Shown: positions 10,130-23,140, counted from the first letter of the stretch. The stretch is DNA of 35,213 nt from Emmonsiellopsis sp. PD_33 (GCA_032988165.1 JANTQF010000360.1:1-35213); one strand, 5' to 3'. The notes: generated by a model not told the origin, from the letters alone. A program made the numbers and translations.

Positions 10130-13100
10130 GTAGAGTTAAATCTTTACTATAACTTTACTTATTTCTTTCTCATATCTATTACACTAAAGAACACCCAAAA
10201 AAAGACAAAAAAAGATTCCTCAAAGGTTACTTTTATTCAAAATAATATAGAGAGATCAAGTAAACCCCTATATTCTTATTTAAATATAGCTTTTGAGGAG
10301 AAAATTGATTTCATCCTTATTCAGAAGGGGAACTTTGATAAAGAGCAGCAGTTTTTAATTTCCCATTCAAGCTACTATTACTTTCTTTCAGAAAAAACTG
10401 ATGTCAGGCCTAGAGTTACAATATACTCTAGGAAAAGATCTAGATTTCAATTAAATTTAAGATATGATTTAATCTCAGATCCTGATATCTTAATTGGAGA
10501 TATTATTGATAAATTTGATCAGATTGAGCCTATATAGCTGATCAATATTTATAATGAGAGATCTTTGGAAGAAAATAATAGAAGCTGAACTTTTAATAGA
10601 GCTTTAAAGGACTTTAAACTAGAGAAGTTATCTATTATAAGTGAGGATTTTAATGCATATTACTTCTAGTGGGAAGATAAATATGTACATCCTATAGGGA
10701 CAGCAGAGAACATAGTTGAATGGGCTATATCTAATGAGTTAGATCTACTAAATGAGTTAAATAAGATGACATTTAAAAGAGATGGTTAGGAAGGACAATC
10801 AGTTCTTGATCTTACCTTTTTCTCAAAGAAACTTTATGAGAAATCATGTCAGTAGCTTATAGAAGATGAAAGAGCCTCAGGTTCAGACCATGAAGTTATA
10901 TACTTTGATATTCAGTTAGGGATAGAGGATTTAGTTGAAAATCCTTTATTTTCCAATCAATATAACTTTGAAAAGGCTGACTGGCCTGGGATTTTTACTC
11001 ATTTAAAAGGACTAAAGGAAAAAAGGAAAGATAAACTTAACTGGGATAATTCAAATCAAATATCTGAGGAAATACTGGAGGAAAAAGCTTCTTTAATTAC
11101 AGAGCTTATCCTAGAAAGTATTAAAGATAATATCCCAAAGAAGAATCTTTCTGAGCATTTTAAGGTCTGGTGGACTGAGGAGATAACTCAGAAGAGAAAG
11201 GAGCTTACTAGATCTAGAAAAGACTGGAAAAATGACTTAATATTTATTGAAGATTATAATAGAACTAAGTCAGACTATTTTTCTATGATTAAAAAGGCAA
11301 AAACAAGCTGCTGAAATGAATTCTTAGAGAATACCCAAGAAAAAGATGTCTTTAAAGTTTTTAGTTATACTAAAAATAAAGGTGTAGCTAAGATTCCAAC
11401 TCTAAATTATAATTATGAGGAGAAGGATATTGAGACTGTTACATTTAAAGATAAATATCAGGCATTTATGAGGGTTTTATTTCAGAAGCCTCCTGAATCA
11501 GAGAGTTATATCCCCTTAGGTGAATATCAAGAGGACTTAGGGAAGTGAGAGTAATCAGTTTTATCTCAAGATGAATTAGAAACAGCTATCTATTCTAGTT
11601 CTACTAAAACTGCTGCTGGTCCTGATACTATTAATCATTTGATTATTCAGAAGGTTTATCCAGAGTTAAAAGATGAACTATTTGAGTTATTTAAAAGATT
11701 ATTAGAGACTGAATATCACCCACTTTGCTGGAGAGAAGCTACTGGGATTATACTGGCAAAGTTAAATAGAAAAGCTTCAATTTCCAAGTCTTATAGAGTT
11801 ATATCTCTACTGAATTGCCTAGAAAAAATACTAGAAAAAATAGTAGCAATTAGACTATCTTATCTAGCTACTACTACTAATCTTCTATATGAGGATCAGA
11901 TGGGTAGTAGAAGGTAGAATTCAGCTATAGATGCAGCTCTATCAGTTATACATAATATTTAACTTGCAAAGCATGAAGAGATGGTTTCCTCAGCTACCTT
12001 TATAGATATAAAAGGTGCTTTTGACCATGTTTCATTGAACAAACTTGTGAGAATCCTTCAGGACCTAGGGTTACCAAAAGCTTTAATATATTGGATTATC
12101 TGTTTTATGTCTAAAAGGACCATTCAACTTCTATTTGATAGTCAAAAACAAGATAAGACAGCCTTTGAGATAGGAGTTCCTCAGGAATCTCCAGTCTCCT
12201 CTATTATATTTGCTATATATGCTACTGTTCTGTTTAAGAATAGGAGAATAGTTATAGTAAGAATACCTAGTTATATTGATGATTTAGGCTTGATTATGAG
12301 TTCTCATTCTATAGAAAATAACTGCAGAGTAATAGAGGAAGCTGCTCAGGAGGTTTTTCAAAGAGGAGATGAAAATTTAATTCAGTTTGATATGAATAAG
12401 ACTGAATTGATTCATTTCTTTTTAAAATCTAGAGAGAAGAATTACTCTATTACACTATTAGGAAGAGAAATCAAGCCTAAGGAGTCAGTTAGATGACTAG
12501 GGGTCTGATTGGATTCAAAGTTAACCTTTAAATCTCATGTTAAGATCAGACTGGCACAGGTAGAGAAGACACTGAGTAATATACTTAAACTTTCTAATAC
12601 TGAGAGAGGCTTATCTTTTCAGGCTATGAGATAACTTTATATAGCCTGCACAGCCTCAGTGTCTGATTTTGCAGTTCAGATTTGGTGGAAGAATCAAAGG
12701 AATTATCTAAGTTAGTTTCAAAAACTTCAGAATCAAGCTTTAAGAAGAATTCTAGAAGCTTTTAAGACTTCTTTATATAGAGCTATGGAGATTAAAGCTT
12801 CTATTCCACCTCCTGAGATAAGGCTGGAGAAGGCATGTATGAATTATACTTTAAGGATAATGAAAATAAGCTTGAAACATCCAATTAGATAGAGAGTTTC
12901 CTCATCTTATTCATCATATAACTCAGGGAATGAGTTAGATTGGGATAAGTATGAAGATTGGAATAAAAACTTAGAGAATTCATTGAAGTTAGTGTCTTCC
13001 CAACTTTATAAGATATGTTCTATGATTAAAGGATGCTTTAGAAGCCTTAATATAGAGGATATTCAACATGAGAGATTATATTCTTGGAGAAAAACTTTAC

Positions 13101-14092
13101 AGAATCTGATTGATATTGATATTAGTATCTTATCAAAAGAGGAAGAGAAGAAAATGCATCTTCAGAAATTAGAGAAGATTAATAAAGATAGAGCTTTATT
13201 AATATATTCAGATGATTCAAAAAATGAATAGGATGATATAGGAGCTGATTTAGCTTTCAAACATCCTAAAATAAACTCTGAGTATACTTTAGACTCCTGG
13301 AATCTGGGAAGGAAGTGTGAAGTCTTTGATGCAGAGCTTTTTACAATTCAAAAGGTATTTCTTCTGGTAGGGAAGATGGTCAGAGAAGATATTACTATTC
13401 AAAATGTATGGATTTTTTCTGATAGTCAAGCTGCTTTAAAGAGACTCCAAAGAAATGAGATTTATAATGATCAAATGAATCTGAATACTATTCAAAAAGC
13501 TTTAAATCAGACTTTAAGGCTGAAATCTGATGTTCAATTTCATTTGCACTGGGTCTCAGCTCATATGAGGATACAGGATAATGAAAAGGCAGATTTAGCA
13601 GCTAAGAATGAAGCTGAAAAACCTTTTTCTTTCATAAAAACTATGTCCTGATCATTTATTAAGAGGAGAATAAGAGAGATTTGTCTTGATAAATGGACTG
13701 AGATATGGGATTCTCAGAGGAAAAGCTAGAGTTATGCTGATTTAAGTTCAAAATCAAGATGGAAAGCTAAATTGATTAATTGTAAGAAGAAAATCTTCTC
13801 TTCTATTATTTAATTAAAGCTTGGACATGGCTATTTCAAGTCATATCTTAAAAGGTTTAGAGATAATTCAAATGATTTATGCTCATATGGATTGGTTGAG
13901 AATCCTTATCATTTATTAATGACTTATTCATTATATAGTGATATAAAAGCTGAACTTCTTGAAAAGCATGGAATTAATCAAGTAAATATAGAGTTTCTAT
14001 TTCAAACTGAGATAGAAATAAAGTATTTAATTGAGTTTCTTCAGGTAACTGGGATTACTACTAGAGATTGGAGGCTAGAAGTGAATGTTTAG
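10130..14092 (+). pseudogene. LINE ORF2 (endonuclease, reverse transcriptase, RNase H)
   Basis: One frame, about 1320 codons, stop TAG at 14090. The apurinic-type endonuclease is at about 10225-10920: the FILIQ motif is followed by Lys where the catalytic Glu is expected, DFNA is kept, and SDH (about 10888) is kept. RT is at about 11550-12500: GPDTIN, then FIDIKGAFDHV, then YIDD (12272-12283, catalytic Asp pair intact). RNase H is at about 13190-13620: YSDDS, DAEL, SDSQAAL and HWVSAH, so the catalytic Asp/Glu set is still visible. A Cys/His-containing end follows (LCSYG). The protein would nick the target and copy the RNA at the nick. Stop codons are of decay type (TGG to TAG or TGA, CAG to TAG, CGA to TGA). 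There are no frameshifts, so insertion and mutation are relatively recent. Confidence 0.88.
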
Positions 14093-14512
14093 GAGATGTT
14101 TTATATCCTATATTTATAGGAAGAGTTCTGATTTATTTTTAATTTTGTTTTTGAATTTTTCATTCTTTTATTTCTTTTCTTATATTTTCTTTTGAAGTCT
14201 TTCTGTCAGCTATTACAGCTATTTTCCTTAAAAAGCTTGTCTGTTTTGCCTGTTTTTACATTCTTTAGTTTTTTCCTTATTTTCTTTACACATTATCTAT
14301 CTGAGATGAATGGTTTGGGAACTGTTGTTTATAAAAAATGCAGTTTTGATAGCTTTTTTATTCTGGGCTGGAATTCTGTTATTGCAAGTTATAAATTAGG
14401 CCTGTATACTAGATGGTTTGAGCTAGAAAATCCTAAGTTTATACTTAGGTAGGTGTCATAGTCACTGACTGCCATACACCTTAAATGAAGAATAATAATA
14501 ATAATAATAATA
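14093..14512 (+). other. LINE 3' region: two hairpins and (AAT)n tail
   Basis: Noncoding, though an open stretch (14192-14452) exists by chance. Two hairpins stand at the end: CCTAAGT/ACTTAGG at 14432-14449, and a nested one with outer arms GGTGT (14452) and ACACC (14476) and inner arms AGTCA/TGACT (14460-14470). The AAT repeat at 14491-14511 is the tail. All of this is repeated in the second copy at 35091-35213, which supports it as the true 3' end. Such hairpins often serve as the RT recognition site in LINEs; that role here is inferred. Confidence 0.7.
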
Positions 14513-17145
14513 GCTTCTATCAAGTTTGTGTGGGAGAGATATTTATTCCAAAAACCACCTTTAATATCTAATGGGGTAAATTCAAGTGAATCACACTACT
14601 AATAGGCCCTATAAATATATTTATTATATTTTAGATGATGATGAATATCATTCTACAAGAAGAAAATAGCTACTAATATTTAATATATTTAGATAATATT
14701 CTGATTTTTTTTAACTTATATGAAGAGCATCTCAAATACATCAAATACATCCTTTTAATGTTAAAAGCATACAAGCTCTATATAAAACCCTCTAAATGTT
14801 AATTTAGAATATAGGAAATGAAGTTCATGAGTCACATTATCAGGAGAAAGAAGATTAGACTCTTGCCTAAGAAGATTAAAGTAATTTTAAATTAATAAAG
14901 ACTATAGAATATTTATTATATCAGGTAATTCCTGAATCTTACATCATATTATTATTACTTTATGAAGGGGTTTACTGCTCTAGCAGCCTCTTTATTGAAC
15001 CTACTAAAAGAAATAGACAAGCTATTACATAAAAAGAAATTTCAGTTAATAGTTTAAAACACATTATATGAGAAGGCCTTCATCAGGCTGTATAAATATA
15101 TAACAACCTTATCTATTCCCATACAGTTAGACTAGATAAAAGCTTTCATGATTGAGACTGATACCTCCAAATGAGCAATTAGATGCATCCTATTGTAAGA
15201 AGGCCTAGATAGGAAACTCCATCTAGTTGCATATAATGAGTAGAAGCTCTTAGATATAGAATTAAACTATTTAATATATAAGAAAGAATTTCTTACAATA
15301 TAGTATATTCTATACATATAGTACTAATATATTAAAAATAATCAGTAGATAATAGTAGTTATAGATTATGAGAGTTTTATATATCTTCATATTATAAAAC
15401 ATTCATTAAAGTGTCTCACATGATAGGTATTCAAGTTCTAAGAATATAACATCTTTCTCAAATATCATAAGAAAATAGAAGTAGTTATTTCTAATATCAT
15501 TAATTATAGATCTAACTTCATAGGACAGGGTCCTATAAACCTTATATAGAGAGAGATCATCCTGAATGCCATTAAAAGTTTAGATAAAATAGAATGATAT
15601 GAGGCTATACTCAAACAATTTAGTATAAATAAGAAACTGAAGGATCTAAAGCTTGCACATATCATTAAGAAAATATATGGTCTTATGAAACTAGAAAAAT
15701 TAGAGAATAATATTATACTATATTATAATTTTAATTATACTGAAACTCCCTATTTTAAGCCTTCATTTTACTGAGACTTAGTTATTCAATTACATTATAA
15801 GTTCAGACATCTTGGGAGTCCTGAATTGCTGAGTGTCTTGTAAATACACACTTACTAACTAGATATAGAAAATAATATCTAAGATTTCATGAAGTAGTAT
15901 TTAAACTACCAGATAATATAGAGCTCTAAATTAGAGTTGGAATGTGAAGAAGCATAGCATCAAGTTAGTAATATAATTTAGTTTTTTAAATATTAAGGAA
16001 TTAATCTTATTGACATTCTTTCTTGCATGTCAAATAGAAACTGTTGAATTATCATGACTATCAATTATATAATTAGCTGGCCTCTGATGAAAGCTATTCT
16101 CAATATGATAGAGAAAATAGTTACTAGATTTCTATATTAAAACATTTATATAAACTATAGTATATCATAAGAGATTCTGATGGATAATGAGGTAAATCTA
16201 GTGGGAAAAGATGTCAGATACTTTATGATATAATTGTAGATAAAGTATTATATAATAATACCTTATTATTCATATACTAATAGAAAGGTGGAGAGATTAA
16301 ATGAGATTCTGAGCTAGATACTAATAAAATATCTCATAAGAAAGTTAATAAGATTATAAAATAAATATCTTCTATAGGTACTTTTTATGATATAGGTTTA
16401 TTAATACTCTATTATAAAGTGCTTATTATTCTATCTTTTGTATAGCCTGCAACCTCACATCCTGGAGGATGTGTCTGATTTGGTGGGAGAGGATCCAATA
16501 ATAGATAATACTAAGCTAAGGATAAAAGCTATTATAAATATATGAGCTCAGGTAAACAAGTTGCTACTTAATTGTATGATTCATTCAAAAAAAATTAGGA
16601 ATTCTCTTGTAATAAAGAGTAACATTAAAAAAGAATAATGAGTTCTCATCTAAAATAAGAGATCTAAAAATTTTTAGTTAAGATAGTTTGAGTTATATCA
16701 GGTGATAAAAGCTCACCCACTTAGCACATACATACTTAAGGAACTAGGGGGCCAAGTCCTACAATATCTCATTAATAGCTTGTAACTAGTAGAGGCTGAA
16801 ACAGGCAATCCAGAGAGATTATAATTATTTATAGTGATTTCATCCATACTAAAGAAAAAGAGTATTATGATTAAGAAGCTCTTAGAAGTCAGAGAAATTA
16901 TTAATACATATAAATCAGATGACATCACTTACTCAGAGCTTTTAACTATCATATAAAAGAAATAGGAGGCCCTGGAAGCTACAGGGCACCCATGTAAATT
17001 AATAAATAATAAAATAATAATAGATCATATAATTCTCAGACATCATCAGTACTAGAGGGGAGGCTAGAAAAATCAAAAAGGAAAACACAACTTACTTGCA
17101 TTGCATGTAGGTTGGGTTGCAGGAAATGAGATCTAAAGAGGGATT
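14513..17145 (+). pseudogene. pol: pol of gypsy family 1 (RT, RNase H, integrase), copy P
   Basis: A single frame throughout. RT begins at FYQVCVGE and has YLDN at 14686-14697 (the catalytic pair is now Asp-Asn). RNase H starts at about 15142 (IETDTSK). The integrase zinc region lies at about 15790-15960, and the core at about 16000-16340 with DIL, a TINYIISWP stretch and PYYSYTNRKVERLNE, which keeps the glutamate segment. The integrase tail (about 16690-16850) reads AHPLSTYILKELGG then LINS, the pattern of a GPY/F-type end. About 100 more residues follow without a recognisable domain; no chromodomain is seen. Numerous TAG/TAA/TGA stops make it nonfunctional. It ends tail-to-tail with the antisense ORF. 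Confidence 0.8.
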
Positions 17146-17612
17146 TAACTATTTATATCAATTCATTTATAAAATTGATGGAGGATGAATCTTTAGAAGC
17201 ATCAGTAGATATATTAGATTAAATTAATAAAGCTTAAGAGGATATCTGAGAGTTAGATAAGATTAGCTTCTCAGGATTATTCATTATAGTAATTTAAACT
17301 GATAAAGTTGTATGACAGTATAATCATGTAGGATAAGAGACAGACATGTGAATATATACTCTCCATTAAATTTAGTCATTTTACTATTATTTTATTTCTG
17401 TAATTTCCTTTATACAGGCATGGCATTTTTTTCAAATGATTAGTAGAAGTCACATGAGTTAGAAAGGGGAAATTAGAAAATATAATCTCATATTTTTAGA
17501 TTATAGAGCTATAAGAGCTATTCCTTAGAAATCTAACTACATGCATGAAAAACAAACAAGAAATTTTGAAATTATAGAAATTTTTTTTTATGAGAAATAG
17601 AGCTGCATGAGC
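17146..17612. other. Spacer between convergent pol and antisense ORF, copy P
   Basis: No gene seen. It is the counterpart of 948-1559 in copy M, in reverse orientation. It contains A/T runs and may hold the 3' ends of both transcripts. Confidence 0.35.
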
Positions 17613-18245
17613 TTAGAGCTTAGAGGCCTTAAAAATCTTAAGATGATATTTAAGTATATAAATAACATTCTCTATTTTAGTTACACTGCAAGTGATCTTC
17701 TAAGTATTAATAGTAAAGAAATACTCAGATAAAATAACATACTTATTCTATGAGATCCCATGGGAGAGCATCATAATAATAGGTAAGAAGCTCAGAGGAG
17801 ATAGTATGAGGTTTATAGGAATAGTAGAGCTGCAGTAAATCTCCTTGAGTAAACTTAAGATTATTATATGAGAGCTGAGAATGGTATAGTAGACTACAGT
17901 AAAAATAAGAGTAAATAGTGTGAGTGAATAAGCTGAGGTACATATAAAGAACTTAATCTCAAGCTGGAAAATCTAAACCTCAGGCTCAGATACAGGATTA
18001 GATGAGTAATTCTCACTAGTTGCTAGAGGCTTAGTAGCTATATGATTATCATTATTCATAAGGAGTTTTATATGTTTAATTATATAACTGAAGGCAGTAG
18101 AATGTATATTAAAGAAATAATACTTCTTAATCTCTTTTTTATAGTCATTTATTTCTTGTTAGTATGATAGGTGAATTTCATAGGAGAAAGAGATTATATA
18201 AAAATCACATTTATTTATCTAACTATTTTACAGGCAGCAGGTACA
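17613..18245 (-). pseudogene. Antisense ORF of gypsy family 1, copy P, C-terminal two thirds
   Basis: Read on the minus strand from 18245 to the TAA at 17613-17615 (211 codons with stop). It continues the frame that starts at 33972 on the minus strand, the two parts being separated by element B. Right at the interruption lies a Cys cluster (FTCTCCL, then NSQINKC), followed by a Lys/Asp segment (EINDYKKEIKKYY), a polar stretch rich in Asn/Ser/Pro, a hydrophobic segment that could cross a membrane (LTLFTLIFTVVYYTIL), and the conserved end NKYVILSEYFF ... KIFKASKL. The internal stops are of decay type. Copy M has the same protein in pieces. I do not recognise the family. Confidence 0.6.
18241..18245. 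repeat. Left target-site duplication of element B
   Basis: GTACA here and GCACA at 33626-33630 directly flank the outer LTRs of copy B. They differ by one C/T transition, consistent with mutation after insertion. Confidence 0.8.
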
Positions 18246-18564
18246 TGTAACATGCAAAGGAGACTACACATCACATGTAGATCAACTGTACCCTTAGACC
18301 TCAGATCTCAGACCTTGGGCCCAGCAGTGTGCCTGGCAGTGCACCTGGCAAATACACATGTAGTGCACACTTAGTAGCTAGCTATTAATATATATGCTGT
18401 GCAGGTTTCTTATGAAAAGAACCAGCAAATAGTCCTATTACTATATAACCCCTATGTTTGAAATATACATATATTTTACCTATCTATTCCTGTCACACTG
18501 TTCAACAACTCATAATCTGCCTTTCAAATTGAAAAAGCCTTTATATTTAACACCAGATATTACA
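18246..18564 (+). repeat. 5' LTR of copy B
   Basis: 319 bases, TGTAA to TTACA, aligned along its whole length with the other family 2 LTRs. The overlapping short open frame at 18171-18374 is chance. Confidence 0.92.
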
Positions 18565-18694
18565 GTTCTATGTGCTTACCCCTGAATGAATGGTCAATCA
18601 GAAATAGATGAACAATAATAAGATAACTCATAAAAAGACTATAAATAACTATAGAGGAACTTCTTAAATGCACACTGACTCCTCTGTACAGTAA

Positions 18695-19895
18695 GAAATC
18701 AGTAATAATGAACTATAACTTAAACCTCTACAAGATCCTCTGTAGAAACCTGACTACAAATTAATTACAGATAATGAAGAGTCAGATGATGAAGATCTAT
18801 ATTTACCTACTATATAATTACATGTAATTAAAGTATACATTGAAGAGCTATAAATATAATGAAAAATTCAAAAGGCAGAATATATTATAAAGATGCTGGA
18901 GGACTAGCTAGTATAAAATAAATTAATGAATTAAGAGGTAGCTGCACTAATTATATAGAAGAAAACTATAACTTAAAATTAAATTTTGAAAAGATCTCAC
19001 ATAGAAACAACCTAACTATCCTATTAAACTATCTATTTAAAAATTAATATCTTCTTTAAATATTAAGAGAAAAGTATGTCAGAGCTTAAGGACTTCATCA
19101 TCTAAATTAAAATAAAATTTGAATATAATGAAGACTACTATACCATTGAAAAATACTGCATTCAGAATGCTATATAGAAGCTTGCTATAAAATCTCTCTA
19201 CTAATAGAATACTTTCTATAAAAATTATAAAGTAAACCTAGAAAATCTATTACTCATCTGAGAAGACCTCTGTATATAGTTACAGCTACACCTCATAAAT
19301 TTAAATACACTCTAATGAAAATTAATCAAGAGATATATAGATATACAATAATGAAATAATTAATCTATCTGAAATTTCATCAAATATCTTCTTAATCTGG
19401 AGAAATACTTGCTCTATAAGATTCAGAAGGAATAGCATAGTTTCAATCTAATGAATCACTATTAAGAGGAAATTCAGATTCATGTACATCTAGTAAAGGG
19501 AGATTTTAAGGATTATAAAGAGACACTGGCATTTCTATGCAAGGTAGAATAATATTACAAGAACTAAAAACTATTCTCATTTAAGTAGAAAATCACTGTA
19601 AATCTACTGTGCAAGAAGAAGTCCTTTAATTTTCAGATAAAAATAGAGTCTAAAAGGGAAAAATCCTTAAACTATACATTTAGAGGCTGATTTATATATA
19701 ACCTAAATTTACCTCTTACCTTAAGTGCTCTTATTGTGATAAATCAGGTTATATTCTTAATGATTGCTGAGAACTCCATCCTAAAAAGTGCATAAAGAAG
19801 TATGAGTTAAAAAACTAGATCCTCTAGTACTAAGTATTACTATAATACTGGGAGTGAATAAAACAGAATGGAGGTACAGCAAAGAAGTAATAATA
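18695..19895 (+). pseudogene. gag: Gag of gypsy family 2, copy B
   Basis: Collinear with gag of copies A and C: acidic segment near GSDDEDLYLP, core starting at about 19078 (MSELKDFII), and zinc knuckle at about 19726-19790 (CSYCDKSGYI; the expected His and last Cys are changed). The frame is the same as in A and C relative to pol. Very many stops. Confidence 0.72.
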
Positions 19896-19899
19896 ATTA

Positions 19900-22800
19900 A
19901 GATATAACTAGAAATACTCTAAGAGTTAGTTATTATCTAGGCACTTATCAACTTGAGTGTAGAAGCAAATTTTATCAGCTAGAAATAAGTAAAAATATAT
20001 CTTGAAAAGAGTAATAAAGATTCATACTAGATTAGCATAATTAATAGATGTTGTATTATAACTTATAATTGATATAAGATATATATATATATATAATTAA
20101 CAACAAGGAACTCTCTTGCAACCAGAGCTTTCACTTTAAAGTAATGAATATAAAATACTATAATGTCATCCTGAGATTCTTCTGGCTCAAGGCTGTAAAT
20201 CTCAACATTTAATGGTTAAAATTGCACTGAACATACTATATATCACATGTTAATAATGTTGAGATCATCACTATAAAATAAGTAGATATAGTAATTAGAA
20301 TTGAATGTATAGCTTATATTATTCATTTACATCAACTAGAGAGGGATAAACTAATTACTCTATTTAGTATAGTTTTAGATGAAGAGCTAGTAATACCAAA
20401 AGTCTACTATAAATATGAAGATGTTTTTTCAGAAGCTACAGTAGAATTACTCTCAGAATATATATAATATGATCATCTAATTGATTTAATATCTGAAAAA
20501 AAATCCTCCTATCAATTAATCTATAATTTCTCTATTAAAGAACTAGAGGTGCTGCATAAATACCTAAAATCTAGTCTAGAAAAAGAATGAATATGCCTGT
20601 TAAAAAGCCCTATAAGTATATCAATCTTTTTCATTCTGAAAAAAGATGGAATCATATGCCTTTATGTAGACTACTACAGACTTAATATTATTAGTATAAA
20701 GAATTAATATCCTCTTCCCTTAATTAGTAAAATAATTAATAGGCTAGCCAGCATAAAGATCTACTTGCAGTTAGATTTCTGCAATATATATTATTAACTA
20801 TATATATATAAAGATGATAGATAAATGGAAAATAGCTTTTCAAACACACTATAATCATTTTAAATATCAAGTGATCTTCTTTGGACTTACAAACACATTA
20901 GTAATATTTTAATTCTATATTATTAAGGCTCTGAGTAATCTTCTAGATATATACTATATTATCTACCTAAATGATATTATCATCTACTTGAACTCAGAGG
21001 AAGAGTACTACAAGCATGTGTGTATAATACTGAAACATCTATGCACCTATAAATTATATATAAAACTTAGTAAATATATATTTCATATGAATTACATTAA
21101 TTTCCTCAGCTTTATAATTAGTATAAATAGTATTAAAATAGAATAGAGCTAAATTAATACTATTCCCTTCTAGTTGAAATTTAAGTACATCTATAATATT
21201 TAGATATTTCTAAAGTTTGTGAATTTTTACTATCATTCTATAGATAGATTTACAATGAAAGCACAGCTCTTATCTACACTTATAAAAGACATAACATGAA
21301 AAGGTTAGAACTGAAAAATAATCCTTCTTAATACTAATATATAGAAAGTTTTTCAAGAGCTAAAAAGTATATTTATAAAGGCCCTGATTCTTATACACTT
21401 CAATCTAGATTAAAAACTCTGAGTGGAGTTAGATGTATTAGATTTCATACTAAATGTAATTCTCTTATAGTTAGATCTAAATGATGAATAATAGTACTCA
21501 GTTACATACTATTTATAAGGTTTATTACTAGTAGAATATAACTATAATATATATGATTAGAAACTTCTTACTATTCTTATAGCATTCAAATAATAGTACT
21601 ACTACCTATATAATATATATTTCTCTATAATGATTTTATATGATCATGTCAACCTACAGCACTTCATAATAACAATGGAGTTAGTAGGACATTAGATATA
21701 ATAAATGGAAATACTCTCTATATTTAACTTTATCATTAAGTACTATCTAGGGATGAAGAATCCTGCAGATGTGCCTAGTCATTACTCTAATTATAAAGAA
21801 AATACTCTAAGATGAATACTATTATTAATAATTCAAGAAAAGCTTCTTTAAGGAATATTTTAAACACTGGATACTGATGTGTAGATGCAGCTGAAAGATC
21901 TTAGTTAGTAAATAATTAATATAATAATACATTTAAAACTATTAAATAATAAGAAAAATATTATTTATATTGATATACTTACTTCCTGCACATATTAAAA
22001 TGTATATATAGATGAAAGATATATTACTAGCAATACAAAAAGGCTAGCTCATCTAGTGCTACAAATATTAATTAATATGATTATAAAATCTAATATAGTC
22101 TATAAATCCTTTCTCATGGAATTTATCATAGAATTTCTGCATCACATGCAAGCTCAGAATGCTGAGCATACTGAGATGTGCAAAAAAATAAAAGTAGATA
22201 AAATAAATGAGACTGAGTACTTAAATTGAATAATTAATTAAGATAGTCTACTTTATTATAAGGATTATATTTTCATTCCTAAAGATTAAGTAATAAGGGA
22301 TGAGATCATGAAATTAAATCATGATGATCCTTAAGAGGAATATTTTAATATTAAGTGTACTTTTAAGTGCATCTAGAGGAAATACTTTTAATATAATATG
22401 ATAATAAACATTTAGAAATATATATGCACCTATAATATCTACTAATAGATTAAGATATATTATTATAAGAAATATAATCAATTAGAACTACTTTCTATTC
22501 TTACCTCTTCTTTTAAAATAATGATAATAAATTTCATTATCAAACTCCTATCATTTAAGTGGAACAGCAAGATCTATAACTCAATCATAGTATTTATAAA
22601 TAAATTAATCAAGTATATAGTTTATAAATTAGTCAATAAAGATATAAGTGCATCAGAGCTTATAAACCTCATATTTAACATCTTCACCAGATTTTTTAGT
22701 TATCTATACTATTAGATAATAGATCATATTGAAATATTTAGCTTCAGTAAATACTAACTAATACTCTGCTACCTCCTGAAAGTGCACTAATAGTTAATGA

Positions 22801-23140
22801 CTGCATTTCACCCTCAAATGAATAGCTAAATTAAGAGGCAGAATCAGATGCTTGAGTACTATCTATATATTTACTATAACTTTTACTAGGATAACTAGGC
22901 TAGATGATTGCTGCTAGCATAGTTCTCTTATAATACCTCTATGTATAATATTCTTAAGATATTTCCTGTGGAAGTACTAATAGGTTTTTAATCTAAACTA
23001 TATCTTTATTATTATTATTATTAATATAAGAAAGAAAGAAGTGCAGAAGATAATAGAATATATACACTATATAAGAGAAATATAGAAGAATCTATAAGAA
23101 TTTCTTCTGAAGGTCTAGAAAATATAGAAGAAATACTTTA
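19900..23140 (+). pseudogene. pol: pol of gypsy family 2, copy B, 5' part (protease to integrase)
   Basis: Protease from 19941 (ALINLSVEANFIS, active-site Asp lost). RT about 20530-21250 with YLND at 20964-20975 (catalytic Asp pair decayed to Asn-Asp). RNase H about 21250-21800. Integrase about 22300-23050, including the open piece 22521-22715 (VNKDISASELINLIF). All are in one frame. It is interrupted by copy C just after the integrase core, within the segment leading to the GPY/F module, and resumes at 30654. Confidence 0.82.
23136..23140. repeat. Left target-site duplication of element C
   Basis: CTTTA here and CTTTG at 30654-30658 flank copy C; one G/A transition separates them. In copy C itself the matching bases (near 28048) read TTTTA, so the site lies inside B's pol. 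Confidence 0.8.

Larger units (their letters stand above)
7349..14512 (+). mobile_element. Tad1-like LINE retrotransposon, nearly full length
   Basis: This non-LTR element has a long 5' leader, ORF1 with cysteine-histidine knuckles, ORF2 with endonuclease, RT and RNase H, a 3' region with two hairpins and an (AAT)n tail at 14491-14511. A second copy of its 3' end lies on the other strand at 35091-35213. An RNase H after the RT is typical of the Tad and I groups. It is the best preserved element here: ORF1 and ORF2 share one frame with no frameshift, only substitution stops. The 5' boundary is where copy A ends and is inferred. Confidence 0.85.
14513..18245 (+). mobile_element. Ty3/gypsy family 1, copy P, first part
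   Basis: The element begins inside RT at the LINE tail and runs through RNase H, integrase and a 3' region, then is interrupted at 18246 by element B and resumes at 33631. Copy M is its inverted partner. Gag, protease and the first half of RT are missing on this side; the gag at 4069-5052 may be its own, separated by later insertions and a deletion. A 3' LTR was not identified: the element's sequence ends at about 34102. Confidence 0.75.

Noticed and set aside
14192..14452. Plus-strand 86-codon open stretch after LINE ORF2
   Set aside because: It overlies the hairpin-bearing 3' end, has no domain, and LINE 3' regions are normally noncoding.
16713..16928. Minus-strand open stretch in copy P as a second antisense gene
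   Set aside because: The sense frame here (TYILKELGG and following) is preserved in both copies M and P, whereas the antisense frame is not open in M.
17961..18245. 3' LTR of family 1 copy P
   Set aside because: It does not match the presumed LTR at 3491-4068, and its minus strand is the continuing antisense ORF.
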